NCBI GenBank assembly: GCA_963793295.1
Contig: CAWBZX010000011.1
Coordinates: 1 to 64,000 of the forward strand
DNA length: 64,000 nucleotides
Reading direction: 5' to 3'
Source of the DNA: JAHDHW01 sp963793295
Lineage (GTDB): Bacteria > Bacteroidota > Bacteroidia > Chitinophagales > Saprospiraceae
Shown here: positions 1-8,354 of the stretch, piece by piece
Layout of the letters: each line of letters opens with the position of its first letter
Position numbering within the stretch: position 1 is the stretch's first letter
Position numbers and translations under genes: made by a program
Notes under the pieces: model-generated
Seen by the model: the letters and a program-made list of their open reading frames with translations, nothing else
Database searches by the model: none
Told to the model about the DNA's origin: nothing

Positions 1-2117
1 AAGCAGGAAACCATGGTGGAGTTACTTGAAATGGTTGCATCTGAGACCGTATAAGATTCTATAATCGATTCAGCTCCGGATGTAATAGTTACGGTATAAA
101 CTCCAACAGCAAGATCTGAAATGTCCTGTGTTGTTGCTCCAGTGCTCCAACTATAAGTATAACTACCATTGCCACCTGTAACCGTAATATTGATTGCTCC
201 TGTTGACTCGCCACTGCATAACACATTGGTAATTAAAGTGTCTGTCACTTCAATTTGACCCATACTACAATTCACGGTTTCTTTTGCGTCTGTCAAATTA
301 TAAGCAGTTAATACCCCGCCTGGTTCTTGTGAAATTTCAACAATGTTTGTTGGCGGATTATCAAGGAAAACTACATTACTGCTGCTTCCGTCAATTCCAA
401 GCAACTCAAATCGCATTTTATAAATTATAGTACCATCTGCTAATGTTTGTGGTGCCAAAGTAGGTTCAACCCATGCAATTCGAACTGTATTTGCATTTAA
501 TTGATTAAATTGTCCACCAGACAAGCCACTTAAATTAAAGCCAGTTACACCCAGATAACTAAGCTGTGAAGTGTCCCATTGAACATCATATTGCATACTT
601 ACAATATTATTAAAATTTTGTACAGAAACTTCTACTTCAACTATTTCGCCGGTACAAGCGGATTCATCAGATAGTATTAATCCAAATAATCCTTCACCGG
701 TCACATCCACCTCTCCTGACACTGTAGTTAAAGGAACTTCAACAGCCATACCTCCGTTATCTTGAGTTGCTTCTATTGCAGTAGGATCATTAGTAAATGA
801 AACAGAACTAGATTCACCTGCATTTCCAACAACAATGAACCCAACACGGTAAATTACTGTATTATCAGGGACGGTAACTCCTGACGCCATAGGATCATCC
901 CATAAAAAGGTAAGTTTTCCAATATCAACTAATGGTGCTCCGGTATTAAAAGAAGGAGATCCCGGAAGATTTCCAGTCCATTGTGTTTCATAAAAATCTA
1001 TTATCGAAGGATCCCAGGCCATGCTATATTGTAAGCTCAGCATGTCTGTGAAATTTTTAACACTTACATCAACATAAACGGTATCGCCAGGTTGACCAGA
1101 TTCGAATCCAGCTAAAACAGTTACTGCATTACTTAAGTCACCTGTTATTTTAACTTCTCCATCAATACTTTCCAAGCCTATATTATTTCCTCCAGAATTC
1201 GCATCAACAACCTCTATCGGAGCCAGATTACCATTTATATATAAAGAATCAATAGACCCTCCCGCTCCTATTGCGGTAAAACAAATGGAATAAATAACGG
1301 TTTCATTTGGAACCGTCACTCCGAGTCCCATGGGATCATTCCATGACATCGTCACAAAACCACTACCGGACATGGTAGTTCCAAAATTACCAGAACTTAA
1401 ATCTTGAAGGTTTAAATTTTGAATATTATCAAACTGTAGTAAGGTTGGATCAAATTGCATCGTATACTGCATACTAACAATATCAGTAAAATTGCATACC
1501 GCAACATCCAAACAAACTTGTTCTCCTGTATCTGCTGAATCACTTTCTACCAACAACCCAAAACCACTAAAATTACAGGTTAGGCCGCCGCCACCGCCAC
1601 CGCCGCCGCCAGCAATATCCAGCGTAACGTCTAGAAAAATCACAGAACTCGTAATTTCCATTATTCCGCCACCAGTATCTTGTGTAACTTCGATAGATGT
1701 TGGATCTCCTGTAAATTGAACGTCTGTAGAAACCGGCCCTGTTGCAACTACATCGAAAGTAATCGTGAATAAAACAGAACCATTTGCCAGGGTTTGAGGA
1801 TTAGCCAAGGGGTCTGACCATAATGTACTCAACTTACCGTTGCCTGTCATGGTGGTTCCAAAATTACCCATTGATAGGCCAATCTCAGGATTAAAATTCC
1901 CAACTGAAACATAGCTTAAATGGTTTGTATTCCAGTTCACTGAATACTGATAACTGGTGATATCTGTGAAATTATCCACTAAAACATCAACTGTAATTTG
2001 TTCACCTAAACCGGGTGCTTGATTTGACGGGAAAAAATAAAATGTTGGCTGTGCATTGATCGAAAAAGCGATGATCAAAAACCAAACTGTGGCTAAAAAA
2101 GTGTATATCTTACTCAT
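1..2117 (-). CDS. Multi-cohesin surface protein with SprB-like repeat (C-terminus off the window)
   Basis: The frame is open from an ATG at 2117 to the left edge, about 705 codons, so the C-terminus is missing. A signal peptide of about 22 residues ends in INAQ. Four successive modules follow, each with the cohesin pattern seen in T9SS proteins: a VDV-type strand, NFTD.xSxQY, W(D/N)xxxLxF, then NFGTT...LxxxWxDP. A linker of nine glycines (DNA 1584-1610) separates modules one and two. The visible end reads as an SprB-type repeat (CSGESTGAINITVTGGNGSY). Cohesin-like modules are beta-sandwiches that bind dockerins or partner proteins; SprB repeats occur on gliding and adhesion proteins. The gene starts 32 bases after the stop of the cohesin gene at 2150-2938 and is probably co-transcribed with it. 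A sorting domain is expected beyond the edge but not seen. Confidence 0.8.
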   Translation of the reverse strand, partial: MSKIYTFLATVWFLIIAFSINAQPTFYFFPSNQAPGLGEQITVDVLVDNFTDITSYQYSVNWNTNHLSYVSVGNFNPEIGLSMGNFGTTMTGNGKLSTLWSDPLANPQTLANGSVLFTITFDVVATGPVSTDVQFTGDPTSIEVTQDTGGGIMEITSSVIFLDVTLDIAGGGGGGGGGLTCNFSGFGLLVESDSADTGEQVCLDVAVCNFTDIVSMQYTMQFDPTLLQFDNIQNLNLQDLSSGNFGTTMSGSGFVTMSWNDPMGLGVTVPNETVIYSICFTAIGAGGSIDSLYINGNLAPIEVVDANSGGNNIGLESIDGEVKITGDLSNAVTVLAGFESGQPGDTVYVDVSVKNFTDMLSLQYSMAWDPSIIDFYETQWTGNLPGSPSFNTGAPLVDIGKLTFLWDDPMASGVTVPDNTVIYRVGFIVVGNAGESSSVSFTNDPTAIEATQDNGGMAVEVPLTTVSGEVDVTGEGLFGLILSDESACTGEIVEVEVSVQNFNNIVSMQYDVQWDTSQLSYLGVTGFNLSGLSGGQFNQLNANTVRIAWVEPTLAPQTLADGTIIYKMRFELLGIDGSSSNVVFLDNPPTNIVEISQEPGGVLTAYNLTDAKETVNCSMGQIEVTDTLITNVLCSGESTGAINITVTGGNGSYTYSWSTGATTQDISDLAVGVYTVTITSGAESIIESYTVSDATISSNSTMVSC

Positions 2118-2149
2118 TTGTCCTTGGAATTTGGGATGTTAGGAAAAAT

Positions 2150-2938
2150 TTATCTTACTAAGACCATTTTATTAGTTAAAGAATAATCATTGGTTTGCAG
2201 GGTATAAAAATAAGTGCCCGACCCAGGCAGCTTATCCGCATTTATAGTTATGCTGTTTTCCCCTTCTAAAAAACTATCTTTAAAGGAATAAATCAGCTTG
2301 CCATTTATATCATAAAACCGAAACTCTATTTCACTACTTCGACTTATATCAAATCGTATAATCGATTGATTATCAAAAGGATTTGGTTGATTTTGATAAA
2401 GGGTAAAAAGTTCATTAGACTGAATGCTAGGAGAAGGATCGGTACTCAATGGGCCGACTATTGTAATCATCCCATCCTCTGTAATTACCGGTAATATATT
2501 TCCATCTATATCAGAAAATTCAATAAATATTGGATCATCCGTTATTGCAACAACACTGAATGATTCCTCTGTACCAATTGCTTTAAAATAAAGGGAGAAA
2601 ATAGTTGTGCTATCATCCAGAGTGACTCCGGTAAATTGATTATCAACCCAATATGTAGTCAACTTACCTAAGTGGGAAACATTCGTTCCGAAGTTTGCTA
2701 AAGAGTAATCTGAAAGAACATTAAGATTACCAACGCTATCAAATTGGAGAACATCTTGATTCCAATTTATTGAAAACTGCATGCTCACTAATTCCTCAAA
2801 ATCTGCAACCTTAATATCTACAATTACAGAAGCATTGGGATCAACAGATTGTGAAGGAACAAAGATGGTAGGTTGTGCCGAAACCGGCACAACGAACCAC
2901 AATAGCAAAGCAAAATATAACAGTATGTCTTTATTCAT
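2150..2938 (-). CDS. Single-cohesin-domain T9SS-sorted secreted protein
   Basis: 262 residues. A signal peptide (about 1-21, ending VSAQ) is followed by one cohesin-like module (about 23-155), with the same VADFEELVSMQFSINW...LANFG pattern as each module of the downstream protein. A T9SS type A sorting domain covers about 175-262, marked by NQPNPF and the closing KMVLVR. The protein should cross the outer membrane through T9SS and be anchored or released at the surface. It looks like a one-module version of the protein that follows it by 32 bases, suggesting duplication and expansion inside one operon. No catalytic domain is present. Its ligand is unknown; a dockerin-bearing protein is encoded at 8355-11264, but any interaction is inference. 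Confidence 0.85.
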   Translation of the reverse strand: MNKDILLYFALLLWFVVPVSAQPTIFVPSQSVDPNASVIVDIKVADFEELVSMQFSINWNQDVLQFDSVGNLNVLSDYSLANFGTNVSHLGKLTTYWVDNQFTGVTLDDSTTIFSLYFKAIGTEESFSVVAITDDPIFIEFSDIDGNILPVITEDGMITIVGPLSTDPSPSIQSNELFTLYQNQPNPFDNQSIIRFDISRSSEIEFRFYDINGKLIYSFKDSFLEGENSITINADKLPGSGTYFYTLQTNDYSLTNKMVLVR

Positions 2939-4118
2939 ATTTTTATCAATTGATTGAAACTCGATTTTTTTAATCTCAAGAGATATAGCTCTCGAAATCT
3001 TATTTATCGACGATAGTTATAAAAACTAAAGAGGGGGAATTTTTGGTTTTATTCTGTAAAAATGGAAATACAAAATTTATTGAATTACTAACGAATCGTA
3101 AAATAGTAACCAATACATCTTTATTTTTACCTTGGAGAATAAGGAATCTTTTTTTTGTATTCATCATGTGATTATAATTTGTCTAGATACTTGTTCTGAT
3201 TTCTGCATATACAATAAACCCCAAACCTTTAGTTTCCTTTTTAAATCTCGCACTATATAGTTTTAAGACTCAAATTAAGTGGTGTGCACAATTATATCGC
3301 ACAAAGGAAAATGGCTTGTCTGAAATTTACCCGCTAAAATGCAATCAGGGGAGAAAGGCTTTTATATGGTATAATTAGATTTTGATATGTTCTAATATAA
3401 AAACCTGGATAAGTTAAAATTGCAGGACTCGTATTTCAGTTCATGGGATTTAGTTAAGCTAATGCCTAAACTAATTCACGATTTTGGGTTTTTCAATTAA
3501 AATTGCTTTGAAAATTTTTAACAACTTAGTAACACAAAGATAAAGGATATAAAATTCTCATTTCTACCCAAAAACCGGTATTTTTTACATAGATAAAAAA
3601 TAAATATTAGTCACTTGTTATTTAAAAAAAACAGTTAAATGGAAAGATTTTTTTCCGCTTCTTCAAAATAACATTGTCACAAACCAAATTTCCAAAAAGC
3701 ACTTTGAAGTAGAAAGTTCGAAGCAACATAGTTAAAAAACACTGTTAATCAGCTTTTTATGAAAATAATTAAAATTAAATTATACTTTATTGATAGGATT
3801 GGCAACTTCAAATCGCAACTATTAATTATACATTCTACTCTCTACCACACACATAAATTAATATTAATTGAATATAAATATTAATAGGTACATCAATCTT
3901 ATTAGTAAAAATATTATATTTTGGAAAGTGTTCTTTTTGGCCTCAATATGAAATGGATTATTGCATCACCTTGAATGATATTACATTAAATTAAAGCCAT
4001 CCATAAATTGAAACAAAGAGAATTCAATCAAATCAGAAGAATTGATATAAAAAGCATAAATAGATCAGAATCTATTTTTTATGCGGAAAAATTTTAGTGA
4101 AAATTAAAATTGGAAAGG
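2939..4118. other. Long AT-rich intergenic stretch, no gene seen
   Basis: About 1.18 kb between two minus-strand genes. It is very AT-rich and broken by stops in all frames; the ATGs examined open frames of about ten codons or fewer. No tRNA, strong hairpin with T run, or complete TTG/TAnnTTTG promoter was found, although it must hold the promoter of the cohesin operon. A small AT-only inverted repeat (attaatatt/aatattaat) near 3860-3890 is not significant in such sequence. Confidence 0.6.
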
Positions 4119-4787
4119 TTAAATCAAACTATTATCGTAGGCTATTTTAATAAGTCCTGCGGTATTACTTACACCAAGTTTACGCATGATGTTTTTACGA
4201 TGAACACTTACCGTTTGATCACTTATAAAAAGTTCTTTGGCAATTTCTTTGTTGCTTAATGCCAGTGAAATGAGACGTAATATTTCAAATTCACGCTTAG
4301 TAAGGTTAGATTTTTTAATAAACTTATCTTCAAAATGATAAGCATTATCACTTTTTCGAGATGCTTTACTTGCTAAAGAGTTCAGGCTAACTCCTTTTCC
4401 GAGGAAGGTTCGCCCATCCAAAACCTCTTTTATTGCATTGACAAGTTCTTCTTTACCGCTACTTTTCAATACGTAACCATCAACACCTGACTTAAAAGCG
4501 GATTTGACAATTTTGGATTCGTCATACATTGTAAGCGCCAATATTTTCAAGTCTACGTATTGATCTCTGATAGCATCCAATACATCAAGTCCATCTCTTT
4601 CAGGCATATTGAGATCCAAAATCAATAAATCTGGAACATTTTTCTTCAGGATAGTAATTAGTTCTTCCCCATCATTGGCAATATCCATCAGATTGATTTC
4701 ATAGCCACTAATGTCATTTAAAATGGACCTTAAACCTGTTATAAAAAGTTGGTGATCATCAGCTATTACGATGTTTACGTGTTGCAT
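4119..4787 (-). CDS. NarL/FixJ-type response regulator (REC + LuxR HTH)
   Basis: 222 residues. An N-terminal receiver domain (about 3-122) has the acidic pair D10-D11, phospho-acceptor D58 in LLILDLNMPERDG, the T/S of ALTMYD and the lysine of YVLKS. A LuxR-type helix-turn-helix covers about 158-220 (LTKREFEILRLI, SNKEIAKELFIS, QTVSVHRKNIMRKL). Such proteins bind promoter DNA as dimers after phosphorylation by a histidine kinase. It is an orphan: no kinase lies nearby and both sides are non-coding, so its partner is elsewhere. Target genes cannot be read from the sequence. Confidence 0.95.
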   Translation of the reverse strand: MQHVNIVIADDHQLFITGLRSILNDISGYEINLMDIANDGEELITILKKNVPDLLILDLNMPERDGLDVLDAIRDQYVDLKILALTMYDESKIVKSAFKSGVDGYVLKSSGKEELVNAIKEVLDGRTFLGKGVSLNSLASKASRKSDNAYHFEDKFIKKSNLTKREFEILRLISLALSNKEIAKELFISDQTVSVHRKNIMRKLGVSNTAGLIKIAYDNSLI

Positions 4788-5215
4788 TTAAAAATATGTT
4801 TGTGGTCATGGGATGAATCAGGTTTATAATTTTCTTATTTATGAACCTGAAATGTCACTTTCGTTTTCTTTTAAATCGAATGGAATCTATTGCACAGAAA
4901 TCTGCAATTATCCTAATAGATCAAGGAAATCTTAGCAGTTAACGATACTGCAAAACCGATGCCATTATAAGAATTGTCAAAAATTTTAAAAAGAAACTGT
5001 TGCCTGAATAAACCTTACTTGTAATTGTAAGGCCTTATTACATGGAATGGGTAATTATAAAATTTCAACAGGTTATGAAATTTTACACATCCTAATGAAA
5101 CGAAACAGTTTTGGGTGAAGTTTGAGATTTCTCTTTGATTAATGTGTAACTATACTTAGAGGAATAACAAAGATAAAAAAAATCCTTTACATTCTCTGAA
5201 TTAAAAACAAAAGCA
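4788..5215. other. Intergenic region, no gene seen
   Basis: About 430 bases between the response regulator start and the asparaginase stop, both on minus. It must carry the regulator promoter. No frame of useful length, no RNA gene and no convincing terminator hairpin was seen. Confidence 0.5.
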
Positions 5216-6220
5216 TTATTCTTCTTTTACAATATAAGAATCAGATTTTATTAAAACGCTTTCATTATTCTGGTTTAAAACGTAGTTAAATCCCGGATGA
5301 ATAGCATATGCCCCATACTCCCCTTTCTTATTGATTGCAAGATATCCCACTTGAAAATCGGTATAATTTTGTTTTTTAGCAATTCGTGTAACTGCTTCTT
5401 TACAAGCTTCATAGGGACTCATGCCCTGTCTCATTAATTCCACAACCAAAAAAGAACCTAATGTTTTAAGTACTGCCTCACCCAAACCAGTAGCTGTTGC
5501 TCCTCCAACTTCATTATCCACATAAAGTCCGGCGCCAATTATTGGTGAATCTCCCACCCTTCCCTGAATTTTATAAGCCACCCCGCTGGTTGTACAGGCA
5601 CCTGCAATATCACCTTTTTTATCAATGGCCAGCATACCAATTGTATCGTGATTTTCAATATTTATAACAGGTTTATAATTTGATTCCTTTTTCCACTCTT
5701 CCCAGGCTTTTTTTGAAGCTTTTGTGAGAAGTTTTTCTTTTTCAAAGCCATTTTCAAGAGCAAATTTCAATGCGCCAGCTCCTGCTAAAATAACGTGAGG
5801 AGTATTCTCCATGACTTTCCTGGCTACTGAAACGGGGTGCTTGATATGTTGTAAAAAGCATACAGAACCTGCATTTCCATTGGAGTCCATAATACAAGCA
5901 TCAAGGGTTACATTTCCATCACGATCGGGTCGGCCTCCATATCCAACGGAAGGATCATCAGGGTCTGCTTCCGGCACTCTTACGCCAGCTTCTACCGAAT
6001 CTACAGCCGATCTGTTCTTTTCCAACATTGACATAGCTGCTGAATTTGCTTCATAATTATTCCAGGTTGAAATAACGAGGGGAAATCCACTATTTACCGA
6101 GACATTAACATTTTGATTCTCTTCGGTTTTTGAATTAGCACAAGACGGTGCCAGAACTCCAATCGCTACTCCCAGTGAACTAAAGACTGACCGGGAAATA
6201 AATTTTCGTCGTGAAAACAT
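5216..6220 (-). CDS. Exported N4-(beta-N-acetylglucosaminyl)-L-asparaginase-like Ntn hydrolase (family T2)
   Basis: 334 residues. The N-terminus carries a Tat-like signal (SRRKFISRS then a hydrophobic stretch), possibly with a lipobox ending at C27. The body matches glycosylasparaginase: YGGRPDRDG near 94-102, the autoproteolytic HDTIGM site with nucleophile T193 (self-cleavage before T193 gives alpha and beta chains), then GRVGDSPIIGAGLY and TGLGE, the substrate pocket. The family cleaves the GlcNAc-Asn bond of N-glycans or related beta-aspartyl bonds; length and motifs agree with Flavobacterium-type enzymes. It lies 24 bases after the FadH-like gene on the same strand, so co-transcription is likely although the functions are unrelated. 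An isoaspartyl peptidase role is the alternative, less likely from the motif set. Confidence 0.9.
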   Translation of the reverse strand: MFSRRKFISRSVFSSLGVAIGVLAPSCANSKTEENQNVNVSVNSGFPLVISTWNNYEANSAAMSMLEKNRSAVDSVEAGVRVPEADPDDPSVGYGGRPDRDGNVTLDACIMDSNGNAGSVCFLQHIKHPVSVARKVMENTPHVILAGAGALKFALENGFEKEKLLTKASKKAWEEWKKESNYKPVINIENHDTIGMLAIDKKGDIAGACTTSGVAYKIQGRVGDSPIIGAGLYVDNEVGGATATGLGEAVLKTLGSFLVVELMRQGMSPYEACKEAVTRIAKKQNYTDFQVGYLAINKKGEYGAYAIHPGFNYVLNQNNESVLIKSDSYIVKEE

Positions 6221-6244
6221 AGCTTATGTTATTAAAGTGTACTA

Positions 6245-8272
6245 TTAAATATTTGCTGCTAACCGCATGCCCTGATCAATTGCTCTTTTTGCATCCAATT
6301 CTCTGGCTTCATCAGCACCTCCAATGATATGAATGCTTAAACCAGCTTCCTCAAGCGGTTCCTTCAACTCCCTTAAAGGTTCTTGTCCTGCACATATTAT
6401 TACATGATCTACCTGCAGCAACTCTTGTTTATTCTCTCTTAAGAAATGCAAGCCTTCGTCATCAATTCGCTGGTATTTAACAGAATTAATCATTGTCACT
6501 TTTTTCATTTTAAGGCTGGATCGATGAATCCATCCTGTGGTTTTTCCGAGACCACTTCCGGGCTTTCCTTTTGAGCGTTGTAAAAGATAAATTTCTCTGG
6601 GTGAAACCTGTGGTTCAACTTTGGCGAGTGCTCCCCGATTTTTATATTCAATGTCTACCCCCCATTCTTTCATAAACTCCGGGATATTTAAACTTGGAGA
6701 TTCACCTTCCAGTGCTATATATTCTGCTACATCAAAGCCAATTCCACCTGCACCAATAATTGCAACCCGTTTCCCAACCTGCTTTTTCTTTTTTAAAACA
6801 TCCACATAACTCAGCACCTTCGGATGGTCAATTCCGTCAATGTTAACCCTTCGAGGATTAACTCCGGAAGCAATGATGATTTCATCGAAATTTTGCGTTT
6901 TTAAAAAGGAAGTATCCACTTTTTTATTTAGAAAAAGCTGGACACCTTGTAATTCAATTTGTTTTTTAAAATAGCGTAAAGTTTCGTAGAATTCTTCTTT
7001 ACCAGGAACCTGCTTCGCCATATTAAACTGGCCCCCAATTTCTTTATCCGCTTCAAAAAGATGTACTTCATGACCTCGTTGAGCAGCTATCGTAGCAAAA
7101 GCTAAGCCCGCTGGGCCAGCGCCAACCACGCCAATTTTCTTTTTTACTTTAGCGGGCAAGTATTCAAGTTCAGTTTCATGGCATGCGCGTGGGTTTACGA
7201 GGCAACTTGCTGTTTTATTTTTAAAAACATGATCCAGGCAAGCTTGGTTGCAACCAATGCAGGTATTGATCTCATCTGCCCGGTTTTCCAAAGCTTTCTG
7301 CATAAAATCGGCATCCGCTAAAAAAGGCCTTGCCATTGAAATCATATCTGCATGTCCTTTTGCAAGGATATCCTCTGCTATCTGCGGTGTGTTGATTCTG
7401 TTTGTTGTAATTAAAGGGATTTTCAGTTTCCCCATCAACCGTTTAGTTACCCAGCTAAAACCACCACGAGGAACCATTGTGGCAATAGTTGGTACACGGG
7501 CTTCATGCCAACCGATGCCCGTATTAATTATCGTTGCTCCTGCAGCTTCGATCTCTTTCCCCAAATATTCAACTTCCTCCCAGGTACTTCCATCATCAAC
7601 AAGATCAAGCATGGAAAGCCGGTAAATAATTATAAAATTCGTTCCAACAGCTTGACGAATTCCTTTGACGATTTCAATCGGAAAGCGAATCCGGTATTCA
7701 AATGAACCACCCCATTCATCAGTCCTTTTATTGGTTTTTGAAACGATAAATTGATTGATCAAATAGCCTTCTGATCCCATAACTTCTACTCCGTCATATC
7801 CTGCTTCTTTGGCCAAAACAGCAGCTCGAACAAAATGGCTGATGGTTTTTTGAACGCCCCGGTTTGATAATCGCCATGGTTTAAATGGGCTGATCGGAGA
7901 TTTAATCGCTGACGGAGCCACCGCTAAAAAATGATAACCATACCTGCCAGCGTGAAGAATCTGCATGCAAATTTTCCCTCCTTCAGCATGAACACGATCT
8001 GTTATTAATTTATGTTTTCTCGCTTCTTTTTTTGACGTCATTTTTGCTGAGAAAGGAGCTACCCAACCTGCCCTGTTTGGAGCTATGCCACCAGTGACAA
8101 TTAAACCAACGCTCCCTTTTGCCCGTTCTCCAAAATAAGTGGCCATTTTTTCAAAACCATTTTTAGTTTCTTCTAAGCCTGTATGCATTGAGCCCATTAG
8201 CACACGGTTTTTCAACTGTGTAAAACCTAAATTGAGCGGGGTGAAAAGTTTAGGATAAGGATGGTTCGGCAT
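6245..8272 (-). CDS. fadH: 2,4-dienoyl-CoA reductase-type NADH:flavin oxidoreductase (FadH-like)
   Basis: 675 residues, close to E. coli FadH (672). The N-terminal old-yellow-enzyme TIM barrel (about 5-335) carries Y170 in SEGYLINQF and H256 in TGIGWHEARVPT, equivalent to the FadH active-site acid pair. The 4Fe-4S cluster cysteines are C338, C341, C345 and C357 (CxxC-x3-C-x11-C). An FAD/NAD(P) reductase part follows with GAGPAGLAFA (384-393) and GAGGIGFDVAEY. The enzyme reduces 2,4-dienoyl-CoA during beta-oxidation of unsaturated fatty acids using NAD(P)H, FAD, FMN and the cluster in the cytoplasm. The whole family motif set is intact, so the substrate class is likely but not certain. A strong hairpin lies just before its start (8278-8317), separating it from the peroxidase gene upstream. 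Confidence 0.9.
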   Translation of the reverse strand: MPNHPYPKLFTPLNLGFTQLKNRVLMGSMHTGLEETKNGFEKMATYFGERAKGSVGLIVTGGIAPNRAGWVAPFSAKMTSKKEARKHKLITDRVHAEGGKICMQILHAGRYGYHFLAVAPSAIKSPISPFKPWRLSNRGVQKTISHFVRAAVLAKEAGYDGVEVMGSEGYLINQFIVSKTNKRTDEWGGSFEYRIRFPIEIVKGIRQAVGTNFIIIYRLSMLDLVDDGSTWEEVEYLGKEIEAAGATIINTGIGWHEARVPTIATMVPRGGFSWVTKRLMGKLKIPLITTNRINTPQIAEDILAKGHADMISMARPFLADADFMQKALENRADEINTCIGCNQACLDHVFKNKTASCLVNPRACHETELEYLPAKVKKKIGVVGAGPAGLAFATIAAQRGHEVHLFEADKEIGGQFNMAKQVPGKEEFYETLRYFKKQIELQGVQLFLNKKVDTSFLKTQNFDEIIIASGVNPRRVNIDGIDHPKVLSYVDVLKKKKQVGKRVAIIGAGGIGFDVAEYIALEGESPSLNIPEFMKEWGVDIEYKNRGALAKVEPQVSPREIYLLQRSKGKPGSGLGKTTGWIHRSSLKMKKVTMINSVKYQRIDDEGLHFLRENKQELLQVDHVIICAGQEPLRELKEPLEEAGLSIHIIGGADEARELDAKRAIDQGMRLAANI

Positions 8273-8277
8273 TCTTT

Positions 8278-8317
8278 AAAAAATAATTGGTTCTGAAAAA
8301 AATCCAGAACCAATTAT
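8278..8317 (-). terminator. Perfect 13-bp hairpin followed by T5, just upstream of fadH
   Basis: Bases 8283-8295 and 8305-8317 form a perfect 13-bp stem with a 9-base loop. On the minus strand the stem is followed by five Ts (8282-8278), the layout of an intrinsic terminator for the peroxidase gene. It ends only five bases before the fadH start codon at 8272, so it could equally act as a leader structure. Its position leaves little room for a separate fadH promoter. Confidence 0.7.
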
Positions 8318-8354
8318 AAGGAGAAATATTCGAAATCTTAATATTTTCTGGACC

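Noticed and set aside
1492..1719. Plus-strand frame with a run of nine prolines
   Set aside because: It is the antisense shadow of the nine-glycine linker in the multi-cohesin gene on minus.
5216..8272. Possible functional link between the glycosylasparaginase-like and FadH-like genes
   Set aside because: They are only 24 bases apart but their known pathways do not connect; co-transcription is likely, a shared pathway is not supported.
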